NCBI GenBank assembly: GCA_002428415.1
Contig: DIWI01000024.1
Coordinates: 94,078-141,642, forward strand
DNA: 47,565 nucleotides
Source of the DNA: Clostridiaceae bacterium UBA6110
GTDB lineage: Bacteria > Bacillota > Clostridia > Clostridiales > Clostridiaceae
Direction: 5' to 3'
Shown here one piece after another: positions 7,387 to 14,957 of this stretch. Position 1 is the stretch's first letter. Each line of letters starts with the position of its first letter. The notes beneath the pieces are model-generated. The model did not search any database, had not been told where the DNA came from, and saw only the letters and a program-made list of their open reading frames with translations. Made by a program: the position numbers and the translations under genes.

Positions 7387-8284
7387 CGGAAAGGGCGGTA
7401 CAGGAAAGACTACCGTAGCCGCCGCTTTCATAAGGCTTCTCGATGCAAGGGCTTATGCGGATTGTGACGTTGATGCCCCTAACCTTCATCTTGTGACAAG
7501 GCACGAATCACCTCCGGAAAAGCGTCCGTTCTTTGGCATGCCGAAGGCTGTAATAGACAGAGACAAATGCATTGACTGCGGAATCTGCAGTGAGCACTGC
7601 AGATTCGGTGCCATAACCAGCATTAACGGCCATGAAGTGGATAGATATGCCTGCGAGGGCTGCGGAGTCTGCGTGTTCGTGTGTCCTCATGGAGCTGTCA
7701 GGCTCGAGGAGTCCGTGTCAGGTGACCTCATGCTATACAGGGGCAGGGATATCTTCTCAACGGCGGAGCTGAGGATGGGGAGCGGAAATTCAGGTCTTCT
7801 GGTGACTGAGGTAAAGAAACAGCTTAAGAGTGAGGCGAAGTCAGAGGGGATTGCAATAATCGACGGATCCCCCGGGATAGGATGTCCGGTAGTTGCATCC
7901 ATAACCGGAGTTGACATGGTACTTATTGTGACTGAGCCGTCAATGTCCGGAATGAGCGACCTGAAGAGGATAGTGGCATCGGCTAAGCATTTCAGGACGA
8001 AGCTTGCGGTCTGCATCAACAAGGCTGACACTGAGCCGGATATAGCGCTTGCTATCGGGTCCTGGTGCCGTACTGAAGGGATACCTCTAACAGGAAGCAT
8101 ACCCTTTGACAAGAAGGCCCTGGACGCTGTTAACAGGAATATCAGCATCGTAGAGATGGATTGCCCCTCAGGTGCAGCGGTCACGAAGGTGTTTGAAGAT
8201 ACTATGAACTTACTTATGAGTGAAGGGGATGGAGCGGAATATGATAGTAAAGGTTCTGATGGACAACGAATCAGTTTCAGATGA
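7364..8284 (+). CDS. MinD-type ATPase with inserted 2x[4Fe-4S] ferredoxin domain (second)
   Basis: 306 aa, a divergent paralogue of the preceding ATPase. Walker A SGKGGTGKT at 8-16, then DCDVDAPN, ferredoxin Cys 69, 72, 75, 79 and 97, 100, 103, 107, and the IIDGSPGIGCPV switch. It starts with GTG at 7364 behind GGAGGTG and overlaps the previous gene by 23 bp. Two tandem, non-identical copies suggest the working unit is a heterodimer, as proposed for the paired ATPases of the orp cluster (inference). The C-terminal 30 residues overlap the next gene and look poorly conserved. Confidence 0.88.
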   Translation: MKQLLILSGKGGTGKTTVAAAFIRLLDARAYADCDVDAPNLHLVTRHESPPEKRPFFGMPKAVIDRDKCIDCGICSEHCRFGAITSINGHEVDRYACEGCGVCVFVCPHGAVRLEESVSGDLMLYRGRDIFSTAELRMGSGNSGLLVTEVKKQLKSEAKSEGIAIIDGSPGIGCPVVASITGVDMVLIVTEPSMSGMSDLKRIVASAKHFRTKLAVCINKADTEPDIALAIGSWCRTEGIPLTGSIPFDKKALDAVNRNISIVEMDCPSGAAVTKVFEDTMNLLMSEGDGAEYDSKGSDGQRISFR

Positions 8285-9065
8285 ATTCAGACATGAGCAC
8301 GGACTTAGCCTGTATATCGAGACAGGCACCAGGCGGATACTGTTTGATACAGGTGCATCAGGGGCATTTGCAGAAAATGCTGAAAAAATGGGTATTGACC
8401 TTTCAACAGTCGATTTTCTGGTAATATCCCATGGGCATTACGACCATGGCGGAGGAATCCAGAGGTTCTTCGAGCTGAACAAGAAGGCTAAGGCATTTAT
8501 AAGCAGAAGGGCATTTGAGGACCATTGGGCTCTGAAGCCCGATGGAACCCAGAAATACATAGGTCTTGACAAGAGCATTTTGAATTCAGGCAGGGTAGTG
8601 CCGGTAGAGGAATACCATGTGGTGGATGACGGTATTGAGCTGTTCTCTGGAATCGGTGGTGACAGGCTTGTTCCCTCAGGAAACGAGGACCTGTATATGG
8701 AGCATGCTGAAGAGATTAAGCATGACGATTTTTCCCATGAGCAGGATATGCTTATAACGGAGGATGGCAAGGGAATACTTTTCGCAGGCTGCGCCCACCG
8801 GGGGATAGTGAATATAATCGAGGAGATTGCCGTAGAAGGCAACATTCTTCTTGAAGCTGTCATAGGCGGCTTCCACCTGTACAACAAATCAAGAGGAACA
8901 AGCGAATCGCCGGAAAAGATAGATGAAATCGGGAGTTATCTGAGGGCTTCAGGGCCGATGTATTATACTTGTCATTGCACAGGACTTGAGGCCTTTGGGA
9001 GACTGAAGGAAACAATGGACGGCAAGCTTGATTATCTTGCTGCCGGAAGAACGATTGAAATTTAA
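8241..9065 (+). CDS. Metallo-beta-lactamase fold hydrolase, COG1237 type
   Basis: 274 aa. The metal motif HxHxDH is present as SHGHYDHGGG (H64, H66, D68, H69). Later ligand regions include FAGCAHRGIVNI and GGFHL, and a C-terminal CHCTG. This pattern is that of COG1237 proteins, often annotated as 7,8-dihydropterin-6-methyl-aminobenzene phosphate synthase-like. The actual substrate in this gene context is unknown. I chose the ATG at 8241 behind GGAGCGG; the longer reading from 8220 adds seven residues. It overlaps the preceding ATPase by 44 bp and belongs to the same operon. Confidence 0.85.
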   Translation: MIVKVLMDNESVSDEFRHEHGLSLYIETGTRRILFDTGASGAFAENAEKMGIDLSTVDFLVISHGHYDHGGGIQRFFELNKKAKAFISRRAFEDHWALKPDGTQKYIGLDKSILNSGRVVPVEEYHVVDDGIELFSGIGGDRLVPSGNEDLYMEHAEEIKHDDFSHEQDMLITEDGKGILFAGCAHRGIVNIIEEIAVEGNILLEAVIGGFHLYNKSRGTSESPEKIDEIGSYLRASGPMYYTCHCTGLEAFGRLKETMDGKLDYLAAGRTIEI

Positions 9066-9081
9066 GACTAAGGAGCGGAAA

Positions 9082-9948
9082 ATGAGCGAAGGATGTAATG
9101 GAAACTGCAGCAGCTGCGGTGAAGAATGTGAAGACAGGAAAGAGAATCAGTCCATGATTGTTGATGCCAATGAATTCAGCCGGATCGGAAAGGTCATTGC
9201 GATAGTAAGCGGAAAGGGAGGAGTAGGGAAATCCCTCGTTACCTCCATGCTTGCAGTGGCAATGAACAGGGAAGGTTTTGAGACTGCCATACTGGATGCA
9301 GACATGACAGGTCCATCAATTCCCAAATCATTCGGATTGACAGGAAGGGCTTACATGGACCAGCAGGGTATTTATCCGATGAAATCTGTCACAGGCATCG
9401 GGGTAATGTCAGCTAATCTTCTTCTTGAGAATGAAACTGACCCAATAATATGGAGAGGCCCACTGATAGCAAATGCTGTCAAGCAGTTCTGGAAAGATGT
9501 CGTATGGGGTGATGTGGACTATATGTTCATAGACATGCCTCCGGGAACGGGAGACGTGCCGCTTACTGTTTTCCAGTCGATTGCAGTGGATGGGATAATA
9601 ATCGTAACTTCACCGCAGGAGCTGGTTTCGATGATAGTTGCAAAGGCTGTGAACATGGCAAGGTCCATGAACATACCTGTACTCGGGATAGTTGAGAACA
9701 TGTCGTATTTCGAATGCGATGAATGCAGCAAGAAGCATTTTATCTTCGGCGACAGCCATCTTGAAGAAGTGGCGGCGGCTCACGGAATTGCAATGACTGC
9801 AAGGCTTCCGATCGATTCTGAGCTTTCAAGGACCTGCGACAGGGGAGAAATAGAAAGATACATTACAAAGGATATTGAAAAGCTAACTGACATGCTTAAG
9901 TTTGAAGATGATGAAATCAATACGATGATGGAGGGAATGACAATATGA
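9082..9948 (+). CDS. Mrp/NBP35 family Fe-S cluster carrier ATPase
   Basis: 288 aa. An N-terminal cysteine patch, GCNGNCSSCGEEC (Cys 5, 9, 12, 16), resembles the cluster-binding N-terminus of Nbp35. The P-loop SGKGGVGKS is at 43-51, followed by DADMTGPSIPK and FIDMPPGTGDVP, and a CxxC pair near 212-215 (FECDEC) that bridges a [4Fe-4S] cluster in the dimer. The family delivers Fe-S clusters to apoproteins in the cytoplasm. Start ATG at 9082 has AGGAGCGG upstream. Within the cluster it is the third MinD-class ATPase. Confidence 0.92.
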   Translation: MSEGCNGNCSSCGEECEDRKENQSMIVDANEFSRIGKVIAIVSGKGGVGKSLVTSMLAVAMNREGFETAILDADMTGPSIPKSFGLTGRAYMDQQGIYPMKSVTGIGVMSANLLLENETDPIIWRGPLIANAVKQFWKDVVWGDVDYMFIDMPPGTGDVPLTVFQSIAVDGIIIVTSPQELVSMIVAKAVNMARSMNIPVLGIVENMSYFECDECSKKHFIFGDSHLEEVAAAHGIAMTARLPIDSELSRTCDRGEIERYITKDIEKLTDMLKFEDDEINTMMEGMTI

Positions 9949-10295
9949 AGATAGCGGTAGCAAGCAACGGAGGTCTGGTAACGGAACATTTTGGACATTG
10001 TGAGGTTTTTAATATATATAATGAGGAGAATGGCAGCATAGTAGGGGCGGACAGGATACCAAATCCTGGCCACAGACCAGGCTTTCTGCCTGTATTTCTC
10101 CATGAGATGGGTGTGAATGTCATCATTTCCGGTGGTATGGGTGGAGGTGCGATACAGCTGTTCAATGAGAAGGATATTGAGGTTATCACTGGTGCAGGTG
10201 GCGATGCAAAGCTCGCTGCTGAAGGCTACCTCAAGGGTGAACTGAAATCAACAGGGTCCGTATGCCATGAGCATATGCACCATGGGGAGTGCTAG
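9945..10295 (+). CDS. NifX/NifB-C fold cofactor-binding protein (second)
   Basis: 116 aa, PF02579 fold: MKIAVASNGGLVTEHFGHCEVF opens the protein in overlapping stretches, with the HFGH-type loop near 15-18, then a glycine-rich SGGMGGGAIQLF. The C-terminus is rich in Cys and His (VCHEHMHHGEC) and may bind metal. It overlaps the Mrp gene by 4 bp (ATGA). It differs clearly from the NifX-like protein at 6159, so the operon supplies two distinct carriers. Function in cofactor handling is inferred from family and neighbours. Confidence 0.88.
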   Translation: MKIAVASNGGLVTEHFGHCEVFNIYNEENGSIVGADRIPNPGHRPGFLPVFLHEMGVNVIISGGMGGGAIQLFNEKDIEVITGAGGDAKLAAEGYLKGELKSTGSVCHEHMHHGEC

Positions 10296-10347
10296 GAATC
10301 AAAGGTTGCACAGCAACATGAATAAATAAGGCATAGGAGGAGAAGAG

Positions 10348-11025
10348 ATGGAAGTTACAAATGCTGTAAGAATGCCGCTTATTGGAGACATGGCGCCTTC
10401 GTTCAAGGCAAAGACGACCCAGGGGGACATAAACTTCCCTGAGGACTACAAGGGCAAATGGGTAATACTGTTTTCGCACCCGGCTGACTTCACTCCTGTC
10501 TGCACAACAGAATTCATGACCTTCGCATCCATGATGGATGACTTCAAGGCTTTGAACACTGAACTTGTGGGTCTCTCCGTAGATTCAATCTATGCCCATA
10601 TCGCCTGGCTGAGGAAGATAAAGGAGCTGGAGTTCAAGGGAATGAAGGACCTTGAGGTCACTTTCCCGCTTATTGAAGACATAAGGATGGACGTTGCCAA
10701 CAAGTATGGAATGATCCAGCCTGGCCAGTCGAACACTCAGGCTGTGAGGGCAGTGTTCGTGATCGACCCCAAGGGCATCATAAGGCTCATGCTCTACTAT
10801 CCGCTGTCAACAGGAAGGAACTTCGATGAGATCAAGAGAGTGATCCTTGCTCTCCAGAAGGCTGACAGCGACGGTGTTGCGACACCCGCTGACTGGAGAC
10901 CCGGCGATGATGTCATTGTACCTACCGCAGGGTCCTGCGGAACCGCCAAGGAGAGGATGGAAAGCCAGGACGACGACACCTACTGCCTCGATTGGTTCAT
11001 GTGCTTCAGGAGAGAAAAGAAGTAA
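10348..11025 (+). CDS. Peroxiredoxin, Prx6/archaeal AhpC type
   Basis: 225 aa. The peroxidatic cysteine C52 lies in SHPADFTPVCTTEF, the classic PxxxTxxC site. Further cysteines at 197, 213 and 219 in the C-terminal arm are in the places where long archaeal-type peroxiredoxins form disulfides, so a 2-Cys mechanism is possible. It reduces H2O2 and organic peroxides in the cytoplasm. A 52-bp gap and strong AGGAGGAG site separate it from the NifX/Mrp genes; read-through from that operon is likely, giving peroxide defence alongside Fe-S proteins. Confidence 0.93.
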   Translation: MEVTNAVRMPLIGDMAPSFKAKTTQGDINFPEDYKGKWVILFSHPADFTPVCTTEFMTFASMMDDFKALNTELVGLSVDSIYAHIAWLRKIKELEFKGMKDLEVTFPLIEDIRMDVANKYGMIQPGQSNTQAVRAVFVIDPKGIIRLMLYYPLSTGRNFDEIKRVILALQKADSDGVATPADWRPGDDVIVPTAGSCGTAKERMESQDDDTYCLDWFMCFRREKK

Positions 11026-11061
11026 ACAAAAGCAAAACAGATAGATGAACAGAGGTTTAGA

Positions 11062-11088
11062 GGCATCCATGGCACTGCTATGGATGCC
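11062..11088 (+). terminator. Hairpin after the peroxiredoxin gene
   Basis: GGCATCCAT and ATGGATGCC form a perfect 9-bp stem with a 9-nt loop. The T-stretch that follows is weak (ATAGTTGTTT), so termination may be partial. Confidence 0.6.
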
Positions 11089-11177
11089 ATAGTTGTTTCA
11101 TCATGTATTTTAGGCTGCAAACCTGGTAAATGTTCGGGGACAGAGTTAGCATCGGGGATAGAGTTTCAAGAATTCAA

Positions 11178-11228
11178 TTGACTTATAGGACTGAAGTAGT
11201 ATGATGAAATTGAATATGGCATATGTCA
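11178..11228 (+). promoter_or_regulatory. Twin-operator promoter of the MoxR-VWA operon
   Basis: TTGACT (11178-11183), 16-bp spacer, TATGAT (11200-11205). Operator 1 over the -35 box is degenerate (TGACTTATAGGA). Operator 2, GGCATATGTCAA, has its core at 11220-11225. Core centres are 38 bp apart, exactly as at 5678. Confidence 0.68.
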
Positions 11229-11275
11229 AATATTGTTATTATGATATCTAAAAGTGACATGGGAGGAGATGCAGC

Positions 11276-12190
11276 ATGCTTGATTTTCTAAAGGAAGAGG
11301 GAATTAAAGAAACCCTCCTGATAGAAATTAGGAAGTTCAGAGAGTTTTATAAGGTGGACAAGGATATAGCATACAGGATCCCAAGGCCGAAGTTCCATTA
11401 CTATGGTACTTCTGTCTGGGAGGAGGCCATTGTTGCACTCCTCTGCGGAGAAAACCTTTTGCTTACAGGACCGAAGGCAACTGGTAAGAATGTGCTTGCT
11501 GAAAATCTGGCTGCAGCCTTCGGAAGGCCGAGCTGGGATATCTCCTTCCACGTCAATACAGACTCATCATCTCTTATCGGAACCGATACATTCAGGAATG
11601 GTGAAGTTGTGATGAGGCATGGACCAATACTCAACTGTGCACGTTATGGAGGCTTCGGTGTACTGGATGAGATCAATATGGCTAAGAACGACTCTGTGGC
11701 TGTACTCCATGCTACCCTGGACTTCAGGAGGATAATCGATGTGCCGGGTTATGACAAGAATCATCTGGACGGATCTACCAGATTCATCGCTACAATGAAC
11801 TACGGCTATGCAGGTACAAGGGAGCTGAACGAGGCACTCGCATCAAGGTTCATGGTCATTGACATGCCCGGTATTTCGGATGATAACCTGAGGAAGCTTC
11901 TTAAGAGGGAGTTCCCTGGTATAAGGGATAGATATCTGGAGCAGTTCACAGGACTTTTCAATGACCTTCAGAAGAAGAGCGGCAATTCTGAGATTTCAAC
12001 GAAGTCTGTGGACTTAAGGGGACTTCTCTCATCGATACATCTCATGGAAAAGGGGCTTGAGGCAAACAGGGCACTTAGGATGGGCATAGTGAACAAGTCC
12101 TTCGATGACTTCGAGCGAACTCTGGTTGAAGATGTCATAGCCTTAAGGATTCCGGGAAAGCTGGAAAGGCATGACATCTTCAAGGTGTGA
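11276..12190 (+). CDS. MoxR-family AAA+ ATPase
   Basis: 304 aa. An AAA_5/MoxR-type core with Walker A GPKATGKN (65-72), Walker B GVLDEINMA (about 129-137), sensor-1 FIATMNYGYAGT and an arginine-finger-like ASRFMVIDMP. MoxR ATPases pair with VWA-domain proteins as metal or cofactor insertion chaperones; the VWA partner is the next gene, overlapping by a few bases. Odd point: the Walker A residue after Lys is Asn, not Ser/Thr. The family also includes CobS-, NorQ- and GvpN-like members, so the client is open. GGAGGAG precedes the ATG. Confidence 0.88.
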   Translation: MLDFLKEEGIKETLLIEIRKFREFYKVDKDIAYRIPRPKFHYYGTSVWEEAIVALLCGENLLLTGPKATGKNVLAENLAAAFGRPSWDISFHVNTDSSSLIGTDTFRNGEVVMRHGPILNCARYGGFGVLDEINMAKNDSVAVLHATLDFRRIIDVPGYDKNHLDGSTRFIATMNYGYAGTRELNEALASRFMVIDMPGISDDNLRKLLKREFPGIRDRYLEQFTGLFNDLQKKSGNSEISTKSVDLRGLLSSIHLMEKGLEANRALRMGIVNKSFDDFERTLVEDVIALRIPGKLERHDIFKV

Positions 12191-12192
12191 CC

Positions 12193-13920
12193 ATGGAAGA
12201 CAGAGGAAGTGAAAAGACAAGGGCATCGAACGTGATATGGACAGCGGCCGGTGATTATGCCTTCAAGCCCGAGATGAGGGCTTACGACGAGCGGGGAAAG
12301 GCAGATATCTACTGGAATCATGTGATAGGAGCAGCTCACAGGTACTATGAGTTTGATAAGATCATTGATTTCTTCAAGACTCTTGAGGGTGACAGGAGCG
12401 CTGTCATATTTCGGAACCTGATGTGGATCGGGATTGAGAACGGCACTTTCCTAAAGGGGTTCGAGGAAAGGCCTGCAATCATCTCCCTGAGAGAAGCCTA
12501 TGCCAAAAAAACACTTGGCAAATGGGAGGGAAAGGAACCTTACGATGAGGTTGATGAGATAGAGATCGCACATTACAGGAGAGCTCTTGGACTGAAGGTG
12601 GATGCTACCCCTCTTGCCATGAAGATATTAAGCGAGCTTGAGTTTGATGCATCAATGGATACTGATGCGATAATAGTAAGGATGAATAGTATACTGGAGG
12701 GTTATTTCGAATTCGTTCCAATAGATGAGAAGAGCATTAAGCCCAGGCGGGCAAAGAGCGGCAGGGAGCTCGTCCATCTGGGAGGAAGACGAAGGCTTTC
12801 TAAAGGAGTGCCTCTCCTCAAAAGACTGAATATAGGGACTGCTGAGTATAACGGAGAAATACAGTTCGGAGGGGATGAGGGGAAAAGCGGATTTACACTT
12901 CAGCTGTTGAAGATCAGGAACAAATGGGAAGAGGACCAGAGGGCTTACATAAGAACCCATTTCGGGGAGCCGATGATTGAGGGGGATAAGACAAGGGCTC
13001 TTGAAGGCATGCTGTGCACTGGAAGCCACAGCAGCTGCCATCTTCACATGACAAGGGGAGAATTCGTTGAAAATGAGTTATCCTCCCAGGTCAGGAAAAC
13101 CAGGCTCAAGCAAAGGGAAAGCAACCTGAATCACTATGATGAAAGCCTTGCGAGGAATTCGAATCTCATATCAAAGCTTGAGAGAAGGATAAGGAACACT
13201 ATGCTGACGAGCACGGAGGCAACAAAGCTGAAGTCGGAAAGCGGAAGCCTGGTCATTGAAAAAGTTTGGAGGAATGTCTACCTTAACGACGATAAGGTCT
13301 TCGTAAGGACTCTGCACGAAAAGACAATGGACTTGTGTGTGGATATCATGCTGGACGGTTCAGCATCTCAGATGTCAAGGCAGGAGTCGATAGCAGCACA
13401 GGGTTACATCATTGCTGAGAGCCTGACACGCTGCGGCATTCCTGTAAGGGTATCTTCCTTCTGCAGCGTCAGGGATTTCCTTGTTCTTAACGTCTACCGG
13501 GATTACGGTGATACAAAAAGGAACAAGGCGATCTTCGACTACACTGTAGCAGGCTTCAACAGGGACGGTCTGGCAATAAGGACAGCTCTTCACCTTGCGG
13601 GTGAAGGTAGGTTCCAGAACAGGATACTCATAGTCCTTACCGATGGTGACCCTAATGACATGCACGGCATGAGCATTTCAGGGAGGCTGCCAGGAAGGAA
13701 AGAATATGCCGGACCTGCAGGGGTTGAGGATGCGGCCAGGGAGGTAAGGAAGGGGATCCAAAGCGGTATTGCTGTGATTGGAGTATTTACCGGCCAGGAC
13801 AGGAATGTGGAAGCCGCAAAGAAAATCTACGGCCGTAATTTTGCCAGGATAAGTTCTCCTGATAAGTTCGCGGATGTGGTTGGCGTACTCCTTCAGAATG
13901 AGCTTGCCAACATGATATGA
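12193..13920 (+). CDS. VWA-domain protein, partner of the MoxR ATPase (NorD/CobT-like)
   Basis: 575 aa. The N-terminal 350 residues are charged and helical without a family I can name. The C-terminal VWA domain has a MIDAS motif, MLDGSASQM (about 386-391), and ILIVLTDGDPND (about 480-490), which bind a divalent metal and a client. This matches the large VWA partners in NorQ-NorD and CobS-CobT-type pairs, which drive ATP-dependent metal or cofactor loading. I used the ATG at 12193, with AAGGTG upstream; a GTG at 12187 overlaps the moxR stop. No membrane segments, so it acts in the cytoplasm. Confidence 0.85.
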   Translation: MEDRGSEKTRASNVIWTAAGDYAFKPEMRAYDERGKADIYWNHVIGAAHRYYEFDKIIDFFKTLEGDRSAVIFRNLMWIGIENGTFLKGFEERPAIISLREAYAKKTLGKWEGKEPYDEVDEIEIAHYRRALGLKVDATPLAMKILSELEFDASMDTDAIIVRMNSILEGYFEFVPIDEKSIKPRRAKSGRELVHLGGRRRLSKGVPLLKRLNIGTAEYNGEIQFGGDEGKSGFTLQLLKIRNKWEEDQRAYIRTHFGEPMIEGDKTRALEGMLCTGSHSSCHLHMTRGEFVENELSSQVRKTRLKQRESNLNHYDESLARNSNLISKLERRIRNTMLTSTEATKLKSESGSLVIEKVWRNVYLNDDKVFVRTLHEKTMDLCVDIMLDGSASQMSRQESIAAQGYIIAESLTRCGIPVRVSSFCSVRDFLVLNVYRDYGDTKRNKAIFDYTVAGFNRDGLAIRTALHLAGEGRFQNRILIVLTDGDPNDMHGMSISGRLPGRKEYAGPAGVEDAAREVRKGIQSGIAVIGVFTGQDRNVEAAKKIYGRNFARISSPDKFADVVGVLLQNELANMI

Positions 13921-13925
13921 TGAAG

Positions 13926-13959
13926 GGCATTGACGATAAAAAATTCGTCAATGCCTTTT
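13926..13959 (+). terminator. Terminator of the MoxR-VWA operon
   Basis: GGCATTGACGA and TCGTCAATGCC form a perfect 11-bp stem with an 8-nt loop, followed by TTTTCTGTT. It lies 6 bp past the VWA stop. Confidence 0.9.
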
Positions 13960-14024
13960 CTGTTGATTGTGAAAAATGTGAATAACGGTTACAAAATGTT
14001 AACAGGAATAATTGACGGAATGTT

Positions 14025-14052
14025 TTGACTTTTTATTGGCTATGCTTATAAT
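14025..14052 (+). promoter_or_regulatory. Promoter of the small exported peptide gene
   Basis: TTGACT (14025-14030), 16-bp spacer, TATAAT (14047-14052). It is preceded by CGGAATGTTT, a box that recurs before the multicopper oxidase (14648). A leader of about 245 nt follows before the start codon. An ORF inside that leader is not supported. Confidence 0.65.
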
Positions 14053-14302
14053 TAGAAACATAAACAAAAATACAGATGACAAAATTTAATTACGTAAAAC
14101 TTATACGAAACTGATACCTTTGAGATGGAGTTGCATGAAGCAGCGTCGCAGTTACAACATGTTGCAAAAAGCAGTTTATGCAAGCATTGTCACAAAGATT
14201 TTCTTTCTTCTGAAAGAGTGGACACGATGCCTGCATCCTATATTTGCCTTAACCCTTTGCCTTATGCTTATTGGATTTGTATAAAGAAGAGGAGAAATAA
14301 AA

Positions 14303-14509
14303 TTGAAAAAGATAGCATCAGTAATAATGTTGGCCCTTGTGCTGCAGCTTGGAACAGTAACAGTTCTTGCCCATCCCAAGGTTCCTGAACAAAGTCTTAA
14401 TAATGTAAGCACAAATGCCGCGAAGGGATTGCACACCGCATGGGGGAATATCGAGGATGCCGATGGTGTTGCTTCCCACGTATTCCTTATGAGGCACTCA
14501 CCACACTAG
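14303..14509 (+). CDS. Small exported peptide of unknown function
   Basis: 68 aa from a TTG start with GAGGAG nine bases upstream. Residues 1-23 (MKKIASVIMLALVLQLGTVTVLA) are, in two halves, a standard Sec signal peptide with an A-x-A-like cleavage region. The mature peptide of about 45 residues starts HPKVPEQ and holds several His plus one Met near the end (FLMRHSPH), with no cysteine. A terminator follows directly, so it is its own transcript. It shares upstream sequence boxes with the multicopper oxidase 450 bp downstream, so a role linked to copper or the envelope is possible, but this is inference. Confidence 0.72.
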   Translation: MKKIASVIMLALVLQLGTVTVLAHPKVPEQSLNNVSTNAAKGLHTAWGNIEDADGVASHVFLMRHSPH

Positions 14510-14528
14510 AAATGTTTTGAAGTTTACA

Positions 14529-14555
14529 AAGCGGAGAATAAATCTCCGCTTTTAA
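14529..14555 (+). terminator. Terminator after the small exported peptide gene
   Basis: AAGCGGAGA and TCTCCGCTT form a perfect 9-bp stem with loop ATAAA, followed by TTAAT. Confidence 0.88.
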
Positions 14556-14647
14556 TATTGTACCTAATGTTGCCTATGAGCATGAGTATCTGGGGTTTAT
14601 CAAGCTGCTCATTAGCAAATTTTAACAACTTTTAGCTAAATTTTCCC

Positions 14648-14957
14648 GGAATGTTTTCTTGACTACACATTTACTTAGATTAATACTTATCTTGTGATAT
14701 ACAATTTTGAATTGGAACAGTTATTTGGATATTTATCAGAATATTTCGATATTATCATCTCTTAGACTGCCGCCCTGTATTAAATGACAATTGGTGACCA
14801 AGCGTGTGGTGCAATTCATAACATATGCGTGCATTTGCCATGGAGCTGCAATTCATTCATAGCTGCTTCTCTCACGGAGTCATTGGTGTAACCACGCACT
14901 TTGATGTTAGTCCGGGAATTGTCATTTGTTATTGGATTTGATCAAGGAGGAAATATA
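14648..14957 (+). promoter_or_regulatory. Upstream/leader region of the multicopper oxidase gene
   Basis: CGGAATGTTTTCTTGACT at about 14648-14664 closely repeats the box before the 14303 gene. A weak -10 (TAATAC, 14681-14686) lies 16 bp after TTGACT. The following 270 nt has no supported gene. It holds a TGCAATTCAT direct repeat (near 14811 and 14848) and ends with TTATTGGATTTG just before the ribosome site, a 12-mer also present at the same relative place in the 14303 leader. Confidence 0.45.

Noticed and set aside
14125..14388. 87-codon ORF in the leader of the small exported peptide gene
   Set aside because: No ribosome site or family, and it overlaps the peptide gene with its good signal sequence in another frame.
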